Positions 1 through 11,128 of a stretch of DNA of 64,000 nucleotides are shown here, piece after piece; position 1 is the first letter of the stretch, and each line of letters opens with the position of its first letter. The DNA is taken from the NCBI GenBank assembly GCA_037367405.1, contig JAZKJV010000153.1, forward strand, positions 372,001-436,000. Reading direction: 5' to 3'. Both the position numbers and the translations under genes were made by a program. The notes beneath the pieces were generated by a model. It ran no database searches and had not been told where the DNA came from. It worked only from the letters and a program-made list of their open reading frames with translations. This DNA comes from Ottelia alismoides (taxonomy: Eukaryota > Streptophyta > Magnoliopsida > Alismatales > Hydrocharitaceae).

Positions 1-1036
1 AATTAGGGCAGCACGAGTAGTAGTCGATCAAGGGAAATAAATAACGATACTTGCGACACGAAACCTCAATCGATCACCAAACCAAATTAACGATACAACA
101 ATACACAAACTAACAATATTTGGTAGAATAAATGGAGGAAGTAACACTCATACCACAACTGGAAGGGGAAGTCGGCACGCTTCAGATCTGGTCAGACACG
201 GCGGTGGCTTGTTTCGGGCGATATCCAGTGCGCAGGGGCTGACTTCGCAGCAACTCGGCAGCCGGTGGTTGGGCGGGCAGTGGGGCGAAGCCGGCGTCAA
301 CAATGGTCGGCTGGCAGGGGCGCAGGGGAGGGAGAGGCTGTGGCGGCGGGACTGTAGCGGGGCGGCCCTGGCCGAAGGCGCGCGTTGGGGGGGAAGTGCG
401 GCGGAGGTGGGGTGAGAGGAGGGGGTGCGCTATGGCGAGGCGGCGCTGGACTGAGGAGGAGCGGCGTAGAGAAGAGGTGAGGGGGAGGCGATGTCGATGG
501 GAGGCGCGCGGATGGGCTCTAGGCGCGGCGGTGCGCGGGATGAAGGAGGGCGATTGGCGTGGTGTTGGCGGGGAGGGAGAGAAGGGGAGGGGGCGGAATC
601 GAGAGGAGAGGGGAAGTAGAGGAGCGGCGGCGCCGGTGAGGTGGGAGGAGGAAGGGGGCGGCGTGTGGGGTAGATGGAAGAGATGGAAGGGGCAGCGGCA
701 GGGAAGAAGTAGGGTTACGGGGGAAGAAAGGGGGTCGGGGAGAGAGAATGCGGGACCGAGAGAGAGAGAGAGAGAGTTAGGGATAGGAAAAATCATTCAA
801 TTCAAACTTAATCAGCCCTAATACAAAGGGGGTCCTTTATAGAGGCTACTCCCCCTCAAAATAAGCAACAAATCCCTAAAATTAGGGAAAGAAGAAATCA
901 AAAGGAAAGGATAAAAAAGAGGCCTTTTATAATGAGCCTTTTACATGGGAATTAAATAAGTAAAATAAATAAAACAAATGATAAATAAAATAAACTAAAT
1001 AAATGTTCACAAAAGTTGTTATCATGCTGCATCAAG
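1..1036 (-). mobile_element. Probable LTR of a minus-strand LTR retrotransposon, cut by the window edge
   Basis: Read on the minus strand, the segment starts TGATGCAGC at 1036. This is the same terminus as the complete young LTR element at 44556-46909. It continues AT-rich, has a TATA-like TATAAAGG near 840, the shared string TGAATTGAA near 800, and then a GC-rich, CT-repeat-rich leader (about 200-780), in the same order as the young LTR. No primer-binding site or second LTR is visible, so the rest would lie left of the window. The open frames in 182-821 on both strands are proline- or arginine-rich composition artefacts and I do not call them genes. The assignment rests on terminus and layout, not on long similarity. 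Confidence 0.4.
758..776. repeat. (GA)n microsatellite
   Basis: About nine GA units in the GC-rich part of the left-edge LTR-like segment. The minus strand reads CT repeats, as is common in plant 5' leaders. Confidence 0.9.
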
Positions 1037-1259
1037 GGTTGTAGATTGACTTTTTTAACCTTTTTTCTTAATTTAATTCCTCTTATATCCCTAACGTTAA
1101 CACCTGTTTACGTTGAGGATGGACGACAACTAATCCGAGGAGTACAAATGATCATTGTGGAAGATTAGGGGCACAACTGATATTCTTAAAAAAGGGAGAG
1201 GCATAACTAATATTGCAATATCTCAGAGGGGCGCAACTGAAAAACTCAATATTTTATTT
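1037..1259. other. Unassigned stretch with a threefold imperfect repeat
   Basis: No coding signal. Three related strings with a period of about 30 bases occur at 1168-1184, 1198-1214 and 1228-1245 (core GGGGCACAACTGATATT and variants). The stretch could be the remaining flank of copia fragment A or old intron DNA of the PIF-like gene. Confidence 0.4.
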
Positions 1260-1468
1260 CATCATTGTTTGACTCTATAATCCCTAAGAATGTTGTTGAA
1301 GCTAGAGCTGATCCTAGATGAGCTCGAGCTATACGACAAGAGATGGAGGTCTTGAAAAAAATTGTATTTGGGACGTTGTCGACATTTCTGTTAGAGTACA
1401 TTTGATTGGTTCTAAGTGGGTCTACACTACAAAATACATACCTGATGGGAAGGTTGAAAGATACAATG
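1260..1468 (+). pseudogene. Copia element A, left fragment: start of reverse transcriptase
   Basis: Plus-strand translation gives the typical entry into a Ty1/copia reverse transcriptase: an EMEVLKK-like stretch, WDVVDI, then IGSKWVYTTKYIPDGKVERYN. In this family the last motif is followed by KARLVARG. The reading stops at 1468, where element B begins. The missing continuation (ARLVARG) reappears at about 29420, directly after B's 3' LTR, so the two pieces were once contiguous. In-frame stops show that it is not functional. Integrase and gag are not visible and presumably lie beyond the left edge or are lost. Confidence 0.8.
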
Positions 1469-1611
1469 TGTAGAGATATGTTTAGGTTTTCATATTTATT
1501 TCTTATTCTTCTTTTCTTTCGTTTGTCTTGTGTAATTTACCCACATACCTCTCCTATATATAAGAAAGCCTAGGGTTCCTTGGAATAATAAGTCTCTCAT
1601 TTTTACTAACA
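1469..1611 (+). repeat. 5' LTR of copia B
   Basis: Starts TGTAGAGATATG and ends TTTTTACTAACA, bounded by TG...CA. A TATATATAAG box near 1555 is the likely promoter. The sister copy is at 29273-29415 and has the same length. At 143 bp this is a short LTR for a copia element. Confidence 0.9.
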
Positions 1612-1623
1612 TGGTATCAGAGC
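1612..1623 (+). promoter_or_regulatory. Primer-binding site of B (initiator Met tRNA)
   Basis: TGGTATCAGAGC follows the LTR directly and is the standard plant copia site complementary to the 3' end of initiator methionine tRNA. It is followed by GATCCTAGATCGGAGC, a motif also found after the sites of C and D. Confidence 0.92.
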
Positions 1624-2142
1624 GGTGATCCTAGATCGGAGCTCTCATACCAAAAAAAATCCTAATCCTACCACACCGTACTTTCTCTCTTTAGGCTGCG
1701 TCGCTTCCCTCCTCGATGCTGTCGTACCTTCCCTCCTCGGAGCCGCTGCCACACTCCTCCTTTAGGGTGTTGTCGCCGTCATCGCACCGCACTCCTTAGG
1801 GTGTTGCCGCTGCCACCGCCACACCCTGCTCCTTTAGGGTGTTGTCGCCACTGCACCCTTCTCCTTATGATACCGCCGCTGCTGCACCCTTCCTTAGGAT
1901 GCTGCCACCGTACCCCCTTCTTTACTGCAACCTTCGACTTTCAGGTTGATAGGATTGGTTGCTTAAGTCTGCACATGCAACCAGATCCCCTTATGCCCGT
2001 GTAGACAAAATTTTCCTAGTCTACGAACCTAGTCTTCTCTAGACAACATGTCAGAAAGTAAAGCTGATATTCCCGCCACACGCACCTTCTATGGTCCTAA
2101 GCTGGATAGTCAATATGGACAAGTCAAATTATGACTTATGGT
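1624..2142 (+). pseudogene. Leader and start of gag of copia B
   Basis: The leader (about 1680-1930) is GC-rich and made of degenerate tandem units containing CTCCTTTAGGGTGTTG and CCGCTGCCACC. The gag start reads MSESKADIPATRTFYGPKL from 2048, then shifts frame to a NMDKSNYDLW stretch typical of copia Gag N-termini. The sequence is cut at 2142 by element C. On the far side of C (25058 onward) gag resumes as AMQFMSLIKSMGKK, so C inserted within the DLW/AMQF junction. Confidence 0.75.
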
Positions 2143-2304
2143 TGTAGAGAACAAGAAAAGAATGAAGGAGCATGTCTTATTCAAGAGGTCTAGGGGTCCT
2201 TATATAGGACAAAACCCTAGAGAACTCATAGGAGAAAAATACACAAGTACCCCTAGTAGAATTATAAGAATAATAATTAAGTACCACATAATACATTCCT
2301 AACA
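2143..2304 (-). repeat. 3' LTR of copia C
   Basis: The plus-strand sequence runs TGTAGAGAACAAG ... ATTCCTAACA, with TTATATAGGAC as the likely TATA region on the complement. The partner is at 24904-25057. The two differ by several indels, including about 9 extra bases near 2165, so C is old. The adjacent polypurine tract is the complement of CCCCCCCTCAAGTTGG at about 2304. Confidence 0.85.
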
Positions 2305-5203
2305 CCCCCCCTCAAGTTGGAGTATATTTATCAGTCCTGCCCAACTTGGAAACAATCCAGGAAAGTCGCTTCTTGGGTAGTGCCTTTGTGAATACATCTT
2401 CAAGCTGAAGATATGTGTTGATGTGAGGAGTAGTGATCCTTCCATTTCTGACAGCATCACGAACAAAATGGCAGCCAACGTCTATATGATTGGTTCGCTC
2501 ATGAAACGCAGGATTTGTGATAATATAAGTAGCATATTTGTTTTCAAAGTATAGTGGAATAGGAATAATGACAATAATATCGAGTTCTAGATACAATAAA
2601 GCATAATCAACATCAGCATATGCAATAATATCGATGTATCCATTTGCCCCATAGAAGAGGCTACACCCTGGTGATTCCTTCAAGTATCGTAGAATCTGAA
2701 GAACATCATGTCAGTGACTGTAACAAGGTTGCTTCATGTGTTGGCTAGCTATGCTTACTACATAAAAAATATCTGGTTTGGTGACATTAAGGTAAAGACG
2801 TTTTCCAACTAGACTCATGTATCGAGTAACATCTTCAAATATAGGATCAAAGGATGTGAAGTATTTTTTAGGATCTGCAGGAATACCAACGAGCTTGCAT
2901 CCAAGTGATCCGGCTTCAGTAATCCAGACAATATTTCCTTTGTGAGAGATGAAGGCCCTCTGTAGTGAGTAGTACTTCTATGCCCAAAAAGTAACGTAGT
3001 GGACCAAGGTCCTTGGTAACAAATATCTTTTGGAGGAAGGCCTCGGTAGTATCCGTTTATCATCATCACCTGCGATAACCATATCATCCACATAAATTGC
3101 AAGTATAACACTTCCAGTTGTTCGTCTTTTGACAAACATAGAATAGTCAAAGGATATTCTCTAGAAGCCAAGATTGTTGCTTTTGTGCCCTTGGGCTCTG
3201 CTTTAGGCCATATATGGTCTTGCGAAGTCGACATAACACTCCCCCTCGACTTCATAACCCGAAAGCTGCATCATGTACACTTCCTCATCAAGATCGCCAT
3301 ATAGGAACACATTTTTTACATCTAACTGGAAGATAGGTCATGCCTTATTAGCTGCCACAGAAAGTATAGTCTTTATTGACCCCATACTTGCAACCAACAA
3401 GAATGCCTCAAAGTAATCCACTCCATATGTCTGTGTGAAGCCTTTTGCCACAAGACGAACTTTCAATATGTCAATCGACCGATCTGGTGATTGCTTAGTC
3501 GTGAAGACCCATTTACATGTCACAGGTCTAGTCCCCTAGGGACATTGCACTAGATCCCATGTCTCCCTGGAAATAAGAGCATCCATCTCTTCGTCCATGG
3601 TCTTTCGCCATCCTGAATCTTGCAAAATACTATGGTGGTCTCTTAGAATAGAAATAGACATAAGAGCATCTACATATCTTCTGTCAGTGCAAGATAAATT
3701 AACAATAAAATTGAAATGAGACATAGGATGAGAAGTACATTGTCTCTTAGTTCTACGTAGATCAATTGATAGACCTTGGGGATCATCCGGGATAACAGTG
3801 GAGGGGGCACTTTTAGAAGGCATATAATCCTGCAATAAGGAAACATGAAAAGAAACATCTGGTGGTATATGAGTTTATAGACAATAGATGGAGGTGGGAG
3901 ATACAAAGGGATATAAATAATAGATTGATTGAAGAAACTGGTCTTGTTAGAAAAAGGTTACATATGCAAAGACATAATAGCGATGTCCAGTTGGATCATA
4001 ACATCCATAGCCTTTTTTAGTACGAGAATAACCAAGAACGGCACATTTAATTGCACGTGGAGAAAGTTTTTCTGTAGTGTGAAAGTTATGAACAAAAGAC
4101 ATACATCCAAAAATTCACAAGGGAAGAGGGAAGGGTGATCAGTTGGGTATAGTAGAGAGAAGGGGGTTGAGCCATTTAGGTTTGGAGAGGGAATTCTGTT
4201 GATGAGATGAACATCGGTTAAAATGACATCACCCCAATAGGTCTTGGGAACCTTCATCTGAGTAAGAAGGGAACATGCAATATTTAGGAGATGTCTGAGT
4301 TTTCGTTTTGCTATCCCATTTTGTTGGGACGTATATGGACAAGAGGTTTGATGTATGGTTCCGTGTGAGGCAAAGAAATCTGCCTGGTCATGTTGTGTGA
4401 ATTCCAAGATTGGAAAATTTGCATACAACATGAAAAGATATTTTGATATAATGAAAGAAATTTTTGACAATTTTATTAATCTCCGAACACTTCTTTTGAA
4501 GATAGACCCATGACAACCTATTATAATCATCAACAAAACAACAACATACTTAGGTCCACTCATAGTACAGACCGGACAAGGTCCCCAAATATCACAATGA
4601 ACTAAGGAGAAAGGAACTTCACTACGAGGCTCAGTACGAGCAACGAAAGACGTGCGATGATTTTTCCTGAACTGACATGCCTCGCACTCAAAAGGCTTCA
4701 ACATAGAGAGTTCAGGGAACATCAAAGAGAGAGCTTTGGAAGATGGATGGCCAAGACAAAGATGCCAGAGAAGAGGATCAGCAGAGATTGATGAAGCACT
4801 AGCAAAACCAGAGTCAGAAGGGATTTCAAGGACCCTTCTTCTTATGTCCCCCACCAAAAATCTATCTCATCCGGATGTCCTGAAAATAACAACAGAACAC
4901 ATCAAATATAACTCGATAGTTAAGCTCAATACACAGCTTGTGAACAGATAATAGACTAAGAGGAAAGGCAGGAGCATAGTGAACATCAATGAGACGGAGT
5001 TAGGAGGAAAACTCCATGGTACCCACGTTAATAATAGGTGAATAAGCGCCATTGGCAAGACGAACGGTCTTCACAATGGAGGACGGTCTTGAGGAGGTGA
5101 GAAGACTACCTTCTCCCATTAGATGAGTAGATGCTCCCCAAGTTGATGATCCACACAGGAGCAGATGTAGAGGCAAAGTTGGCAATTGTACCTGATGTAG
5201 GGT
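2305..5203 (-). pseudogene. Decayed pol of copia C (protease, integrase, RT, RNase H)
   Basis: In minus-strand order, the protease remnant lies near 5100-5200 (GASTHLMGEGSLLTSS); its catalytic aspartate is replaced by asparagine and the frame shifts beside it. Integrase lies at about 3960-4860: LLWHLCLGHPSSKAL, CEACQFRKNHR (zinc-binding part), VHCDIWGPC, then TSCPYTSQQNGIAKRKLRHL. Reverse transcriptase lies at about 2900-3840: KWVFTTKQSPDRSIDIL, RLVAKGFTQTYGVDYFEAF and an intact YVDDMVIAGDDD. RNase H is at 2312-2683 and ends FTKALPKKRLSWIVSKLG. Compared with D, RNase H lacks about 55 residues between ADYA and ELNIA, so the catalytic core is deleted. Frameshifts and stops are present throughout. 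Confidence 0.85.
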
Positions 5204-8200
5204 TGTTGAACCGAGAAAATCAAGCGGTCGTATTGACTCACAAGGCGAGTCAACAGTCGATGCGGTGACCGCTCGAAAATCCCGATTCAAACAACAATTA
5301 ACCCACGACAATCAAGTAAAGCAGTGAAAGTGTGTGGAGTTAAAATTTATTATAACTCTACAACAAAGATGTGTATAGGTGCAAGTATTGTAGAGGTCGA
5401 ACACAGGGAGCAGAAAGGATAGATCGGGGCAAAATTGCTCAAAATGTGTGTGAATGTGAATGTTTGTCTATCTATGATATTTTTTTGTGGGTTTTTAATT
5501 TTATATTATTTTTTTTAATTTTTAATTTTATATTTTTGTATTTGGTTTTTAATTTACTGATTTTATATTTTTTTTATATTTTATATTTTTATATTTTCTT
5601 TTTCAATATTGGAATATATGAACTATGTAATAAAAGGGAGAAAGAGATATTTATAAAAATAGATAAAAATGTCCAAAAATTAGCAAATAAAGTCTTTTTG
5701 ATCTTTTTATGGTTTTTTACTGTTTTTTTGATTTTTGGGTATTTTTCAGAATGTTTTTGGTATTTTTAAAGTCAAAAATAGAGAAAACAGTGAATAGAAT
5801 GCAAGGCTGAAACTAAAATGGAGAAATAAAATAGAAAACAGTAACAAAAATTCTCCAAATTAATTTTCACTTAAAGATAATGAAACAAAGAAAATTCAGA
5901 GACAAAGTTTGTATTTTTAGGGTTTTTGTAGAATTTTTAATATTTTTCTAAAGGTTTTTGGGGTTTTGTGATTTTTAGGAGTTTTCTTTTATAATTTTTA
6001 GTGAATATTGGATTGAAGTTAGAACGCACTAAAAGAAACAAAATATATTTTTTTGGGATTTTTCTGGAGTGTTTTTATATTTTTTATGGATTTTGTAAGC
6101 TAGACAGTGCACAAAATGGCTATTTTTGATTTTTAATAAATAATAAAATGCAATAATTCTGAAAAATAAAAATATTACGTGAAACTAATATGCAACAGGA
6201 ACTTATATTGATTTTTGTGGGTTTTTTGGAGGTTAATAGATGCATGGAATAAATACTAGAAGCATAAGGAAAAAGCATGCATGCAGGGGCATTTGTGTAC
6301 TTAGTCAGGAATCCAGGGGCCTACACGCAAATATTTCAAGAAGATTATAACTAAATAAAAATACTCGCGGACTGAATATTAATAGCAAAAATGTCCGGGC
6401 GAATCCTGCAAAAAATCCAAGCCCACGTGACATGCACGCGACCTGGTGGGGTTATAAATGTAATATGCAAAAACGTGGAGGGCAGAAAAGCAAAATTTCC
6501 ACAAAATTTATTACTGATATAAAAACTCCTGTACTAAACACTAATAACCAAAGCACCGGGGGCCTTGTCCGCAAAATAGCCACGCGCACGTGCTCGCGCA
6601 CGTGCGCCTAGCTGGCAAGGGCGAGTATGGGATATTCAAAATCTCTGGGACATGATATGCAAATGTAACAATATTTTAAACTTGCAGAGGAAAGTTTGAA
6701 GAGTTTTCGTTAAATACAAAAAGGATTGGGCTGATGTTGCAAAATAGCCAGATAACAGGCGATCCGACGGTTGTTGATTCTTCAGGGGACACGTGTCGGC
6801 GCACGGGGGGGCGATACCCCTTGGGTTATAACGGCCAAGATTAGATCCTGAGGCTGTAATCGGACGGCTGGAGGGGGCGCGTGATCTGACGGATACTGTA
6901 GCCTCTGGAGGATGTGCGAGATCGGACGGCTCTGGGACAAGGAGGAAGAACGACCCACGAACTCGGCTGGGCCGAGTTTCAGATGCTCCTCCGGCGCCCC
7001 TCCGACGACTTCCTTCGTCTCCAACAGTACGCAGAAGCACCTGGAACGCTTCTTTAGCAGATGGCGGCTTCTAAAATGGCGTGGAACACGCCGAAAAGCC
7101 TCTGCGACGTGAGAGGCCAGGAGCCGCTCCAGGCCGTGTTGTGCTCCCGCGAACTCGATCCCCAGGTGGGGTCTTTGGCACCTGGACCTGCAAGGAAGAT
7201 GCACGGCAGCAATAAAAGGTCCCAGGGGCCAGCAAAAAGTGTGGGTGGCGACGTGGAGAGTCCGGCGAGGTGTTCGAGATGAATATCTACACTAACAATG
7301 GCTTACACAGCGATCTAAGTAGACAAAATGAAATCCTAAACTAACAGCTAGCTAACTATGAAGAGAAAAAAATGAGAAAAACACAACCTCGAGGGCTGAG
7401 AAGCCCAAGGAAGTGACCTCACGGCGGCGGCCGGAGATGGGTGGTTGGAGCGCCTCCCGGCCGCTAACCTCGCCTCCGAAGGGCTGGAGGACTTGCTGTC
7501 ACCAAGTCCGGTCCAGAGCAACTCCACTCGAGGGAGAAAAGCGGTCCAAGAAGGGTTCGAAGAAGAATGGAGGCGATGGGTTTGTTTTTGAAACATGGCT
7601 ATGGAGCGAACTTCGAGGCAAGATTACGAGCAGAGGAAGAAGATCCTAGAGGATCTGATAGGCTGGCATGGATCACAGTTGTACCAGGTACAACTTTCGT
7701 GAAGGAAGCGTCCTTCCTCGAGCAACGCACAAGCGACGAAAAAATCGAGAAAAGGAGGGTAGGCAAATGTCTAGCGGGCTGTGACCTGGGTCATAGAGTT
7801 GACCCCTGGTCAACGGATGGCGTGGCCTGATTGGGCCACGTCATCCGCAAAAAGACAAAAATTGAAATAATACCTTGTACATTTTATTAAAAATAATAAA
7901 TGATGTAATTAATTTTAGGTTATTTAATAAAAAATATTTATTATTTTATAAAGTATTTTATTTCGATTTTTAATTATTTTTATGAGGTATATTTTTATTA
8001 GTTTACATTTATGCCCTTTATAGGTATAATACCTATATATTGTATTCTTTTATTTTTATTGTATATATTTAATTTATTTATTTTTGATTATTAATTTATA
8101 TAATTATAACATACTTTTATACACGGAATTATATTTTTATTTTATTTTATTGATGTGTTTTGTATATTTAATAAAATAGAAATAGTAATTATACAGGTAT

Positions 8201-9008
8201 GTGTATAAGTATTATACCTAGGCTTTGTGTATATAAGTATTTTTATTTTGAGTTTTATTTACATTTTTATTCTGATTTTATTACACATAATTATTATAAA
8301 TAATATTTACAAAATTATAAAAATATAAAATTATAAAAATAATGAATAAAGAATAAATTGAATATTTTATTCTGTACAAATATACAATGAGGGTCCAAAA
8401 CTCAACTTTCAAACCGTAACTCCGAAAAATACGAAACCACCTCCATTAAATAGATTATTTTATGCTATATACAATTAAAGGTGAGTTCGGTATATTTCGA
8501 GTTTTTATTTGCAAGATACATGTCTGAAAAGTTGGGGTTTTGAAATCTTATTCAGACTATAACTTTTTATCTGTACATTATTTTTCTGTGAAATCAATTT
8601 TGTATTTTTCTTTATTAAATTATCTACAACTTTCATGAACAAAGTTTCTTTATTTGAGGTATAAAAAGTAGAACCAAAAATAGGTCCCAAAATGAATAAA
8701 GAATGAATAAAATAAAAAGGAATTTGTGTTGTATTTTGGCCCTTATCTCCCCCTACTTTATTCCTTGTCGACCTATTCATCAAGATGCCTAGGTCTCGGG
8801 GTTTCGGGTCATAAAATATTTACAATATTTTATTCTTTTTCTTTTCTTTTCTTTATTCTATAATTTTGGCTTTAAAAACCGCATTTTATACAATATTTAC
8901 ACAATGATGCATGAATGCTAAAATGCCTAAATTAACAATATTTACACGCATAACTAGGGTTTTAAGGCCAAAATGATAGAATAAAGATGATGAAACGTAG
9001 CTTCATCA
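5204..9008 (-). repeat. 3' LTR of gypsy-type E
   Basis: Plus-strand limits are TGTTGAACCGAG at 5204 and GTAGCTTCATCA at 9008. Composition is strikingly three-part: an AT-rich block with T-runs (5460-6500), a GC-rich island (about 6540-7840), then a very AT-rich block (7850-8900). It keeps a 243-bp stretch (6316-6558) that is missing from the other LTR and is bounded by the repeat GGGGCCT. The reading frames in 6636-7830 recur in the other LTR but show no recognisable domain, and I do not call them genes. Confidence 0.9.
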
Positions 9009-10168
9009 TCCCCCTATACTTTACCTTTGCTAGTCCCTAGCAAACACTTATGCAATAAGTGCAGAAAAAGAAAAACAAAGAAAAGGAAAAGAAGAAAAAT
9101 GGATGAAGTTTAATTATCAAACTTGTCTTCACAAAATCAAAGCTTGGAACTTAAGTCGGACCTTTGGATTTTTAGTACGGGCGGAACCTTAATGAGAACT
9201 GGACTTGAAATCCAACAGCCTTCGAGAATCCCAAAACTCTGCTCAAGTCTCCTCAATAGCCAGGTCAGAAATATTTCAACTCATACGCAAACTCTTACGA
9301 CTATGAATCTGACTCGTACTGTGTAAGTGATACTGGCTCTCCCCAACTAGAATGGCAAAGAAACTGACTTCTCCAATATGACAACCCAATGATTCCCCAA
9401 TCCAACAACTCATCCCTCAAGGAGCAGGGTATTCCCTTCTAAGTTCAAGTGGCAACCGGCTCACGAGGAGGAGGTGAAGAGAAGAGAAAAAATGGACGGT
9501 AGCCAGTGTAGCTACCTATCGTAGGATGCAAGACCAGTGTAGTCAAGTCACCCAGCTGCAAGCTCACATGATTTGACTTGGAAGCTCAAGCTTGCTTATT
9601 TGACTTTACAACATATGTACACTCCGGCAGGCATTTTTATTTTTGTACAGGCCTGTCCACTTTTTTTGGAGTTTTTTTTGCTTTTTTTTGAAATACTATA
9701 TACAGCAGCATTTACCTTGAGCCAGTAGACTATCCCTCTTTTGAAGCTTTATTGCAACCCACGGTCTCCTATCCTCGAAACTCATCATTACTGGACGGGT
9801 TGGAGCGCACTTCCCTCCCTAGAGGAGGACAAGTGTTTCCACTTGTGTGCGTCTCATATCGGCAAATCCAACCTCCTCACCACTCCAACTGAGTTGAGCC
9901 ATGTGAAAGGTGCAGGTGTCCAAGTTAGGTCATTATCAACAAGAGTCATGCGTGTGCTTCGAAATACTCTACTTAGGCAGTCAAGAATCCATTGAACCAA
10001 GTCCCGTGATCCTCAAAGAATTAAGTCAACTAGACATGAAGTACCTCACACCCAGTTCCTATAAGGTTCCTATTATTAGGTAGATTATAAGGTCCAATCA
10101 AGCTCCAATCTCCGGATTTTACTTAGACTTGTTCAACTATCAAACTCAATCTGAAAAATGCGAATGCT

Positions 10169-10850
10169 ATGCAATGCGATGCAAAAAATATTTTTGTGAT
10201 GCAATTTTCAAAGATTTTGAACTTTTTATGGATTTTTGAAAAAAATGATGCATACATTTATTGTATTTTTCGAAAAAATTTTCAAATGTTTTTGGATTTT
10301 AGTTTTGCAAATGTTTTTGGGAATTTTGAAAACAAAAAGTTTTTGGCTGAAATCTAGGTTAAAATATTTACACGGGAGTGCTTCTTATATTTACAAGAAG
10401 TGGATTTTAAGAATTTTCAAGGGTAAGTGGTCAGTTTTATACACATATATATAGTGAGTTTTGGTATGATGTATGTATTCCTCAAACTTATTTGACACAA
10501 GCTTTTTCACACAATTTTTTGAAAACTGTAGTCCAAAATAATTTTTACAAACAATTTCTATAAACATGTACACACATTTGAAAATCATTTTGCAAAGGTT
10601 TTCCAAACAGTATCTATAGATTTTTCAAATATTTTTGCAACCATTTTTCAAACCATTTGCAAATCATTTTTCAAATATTTTATTTCACACAAAGAAAATA
10701 ATTTTACAATCAAAATATTTTTACAAAGGTTGAAAACATGTAACAGAATGTTTTACAAATAGTTTTCAAAAGGTTTTTCTCCAAGATTTTCAAACTATTT
10801 TTCAAACATTTTGCAAAAAAATATTTTCATCTGATTTATTAATCAGTTCA
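10169..10850. repeat. Degenerate T-run/CAAA repeat block in E
   Basis: Dozens of copies of a roughly 10-12-base theme (TTTTCAAA, TTTGCAAAC, ATTTTACAAA) on one strand and their complements early in the block. The small open frames here are low-complexity artefacts. Confidence 0.6.
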
Positions 10851-11128
10851 TATAAAAAAGAATTTGAGGAACACGACACCTTTTTATTAAGGATTTTTAA
10901 TGAATTTAATTGTAATAATTAGCCATAATTATTAAGAAAAAACGAAAGTACGAGTTATGACTAAAGTATATACGTAGTATATACGACCCCCCTATACTTA
11001 GCTTGAGCTATGTCCTCATAGATCAGAGAGAAAAGAGAAGACGTAACTCGTACTGAGTATAGGAAAATCTAAAGAATAAAGGAATAAATAAAGGAATGAA
11101 TGAACTAATGAGAAGTTGACCGTCCCCC

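Noticed and set aside
182..821. Overlapping open frames on both strands (Pro/Ser-rich and Arg/Gly-rich)
   Set aside because: Both are products of a GC-rich, CT-repeat-rich tract; no domain, and the layout fits an LTR leader.
6636..7830. Cluster of ORFs on both strands, repeated at 16166-17270
   Set aside because: They lie in the GC-rich island of E's two LTRs, overlap each other and have no recognisable domain. The duplication is explained by the LTR pair.
8505..8783. 92-aa minus-strand ORF, repeated at 17944-18222
   Set aside because: Conserved only because it is in both LTRs of E; Asn/Lys-rich, no domain, and the few differences do not show a coding bias.
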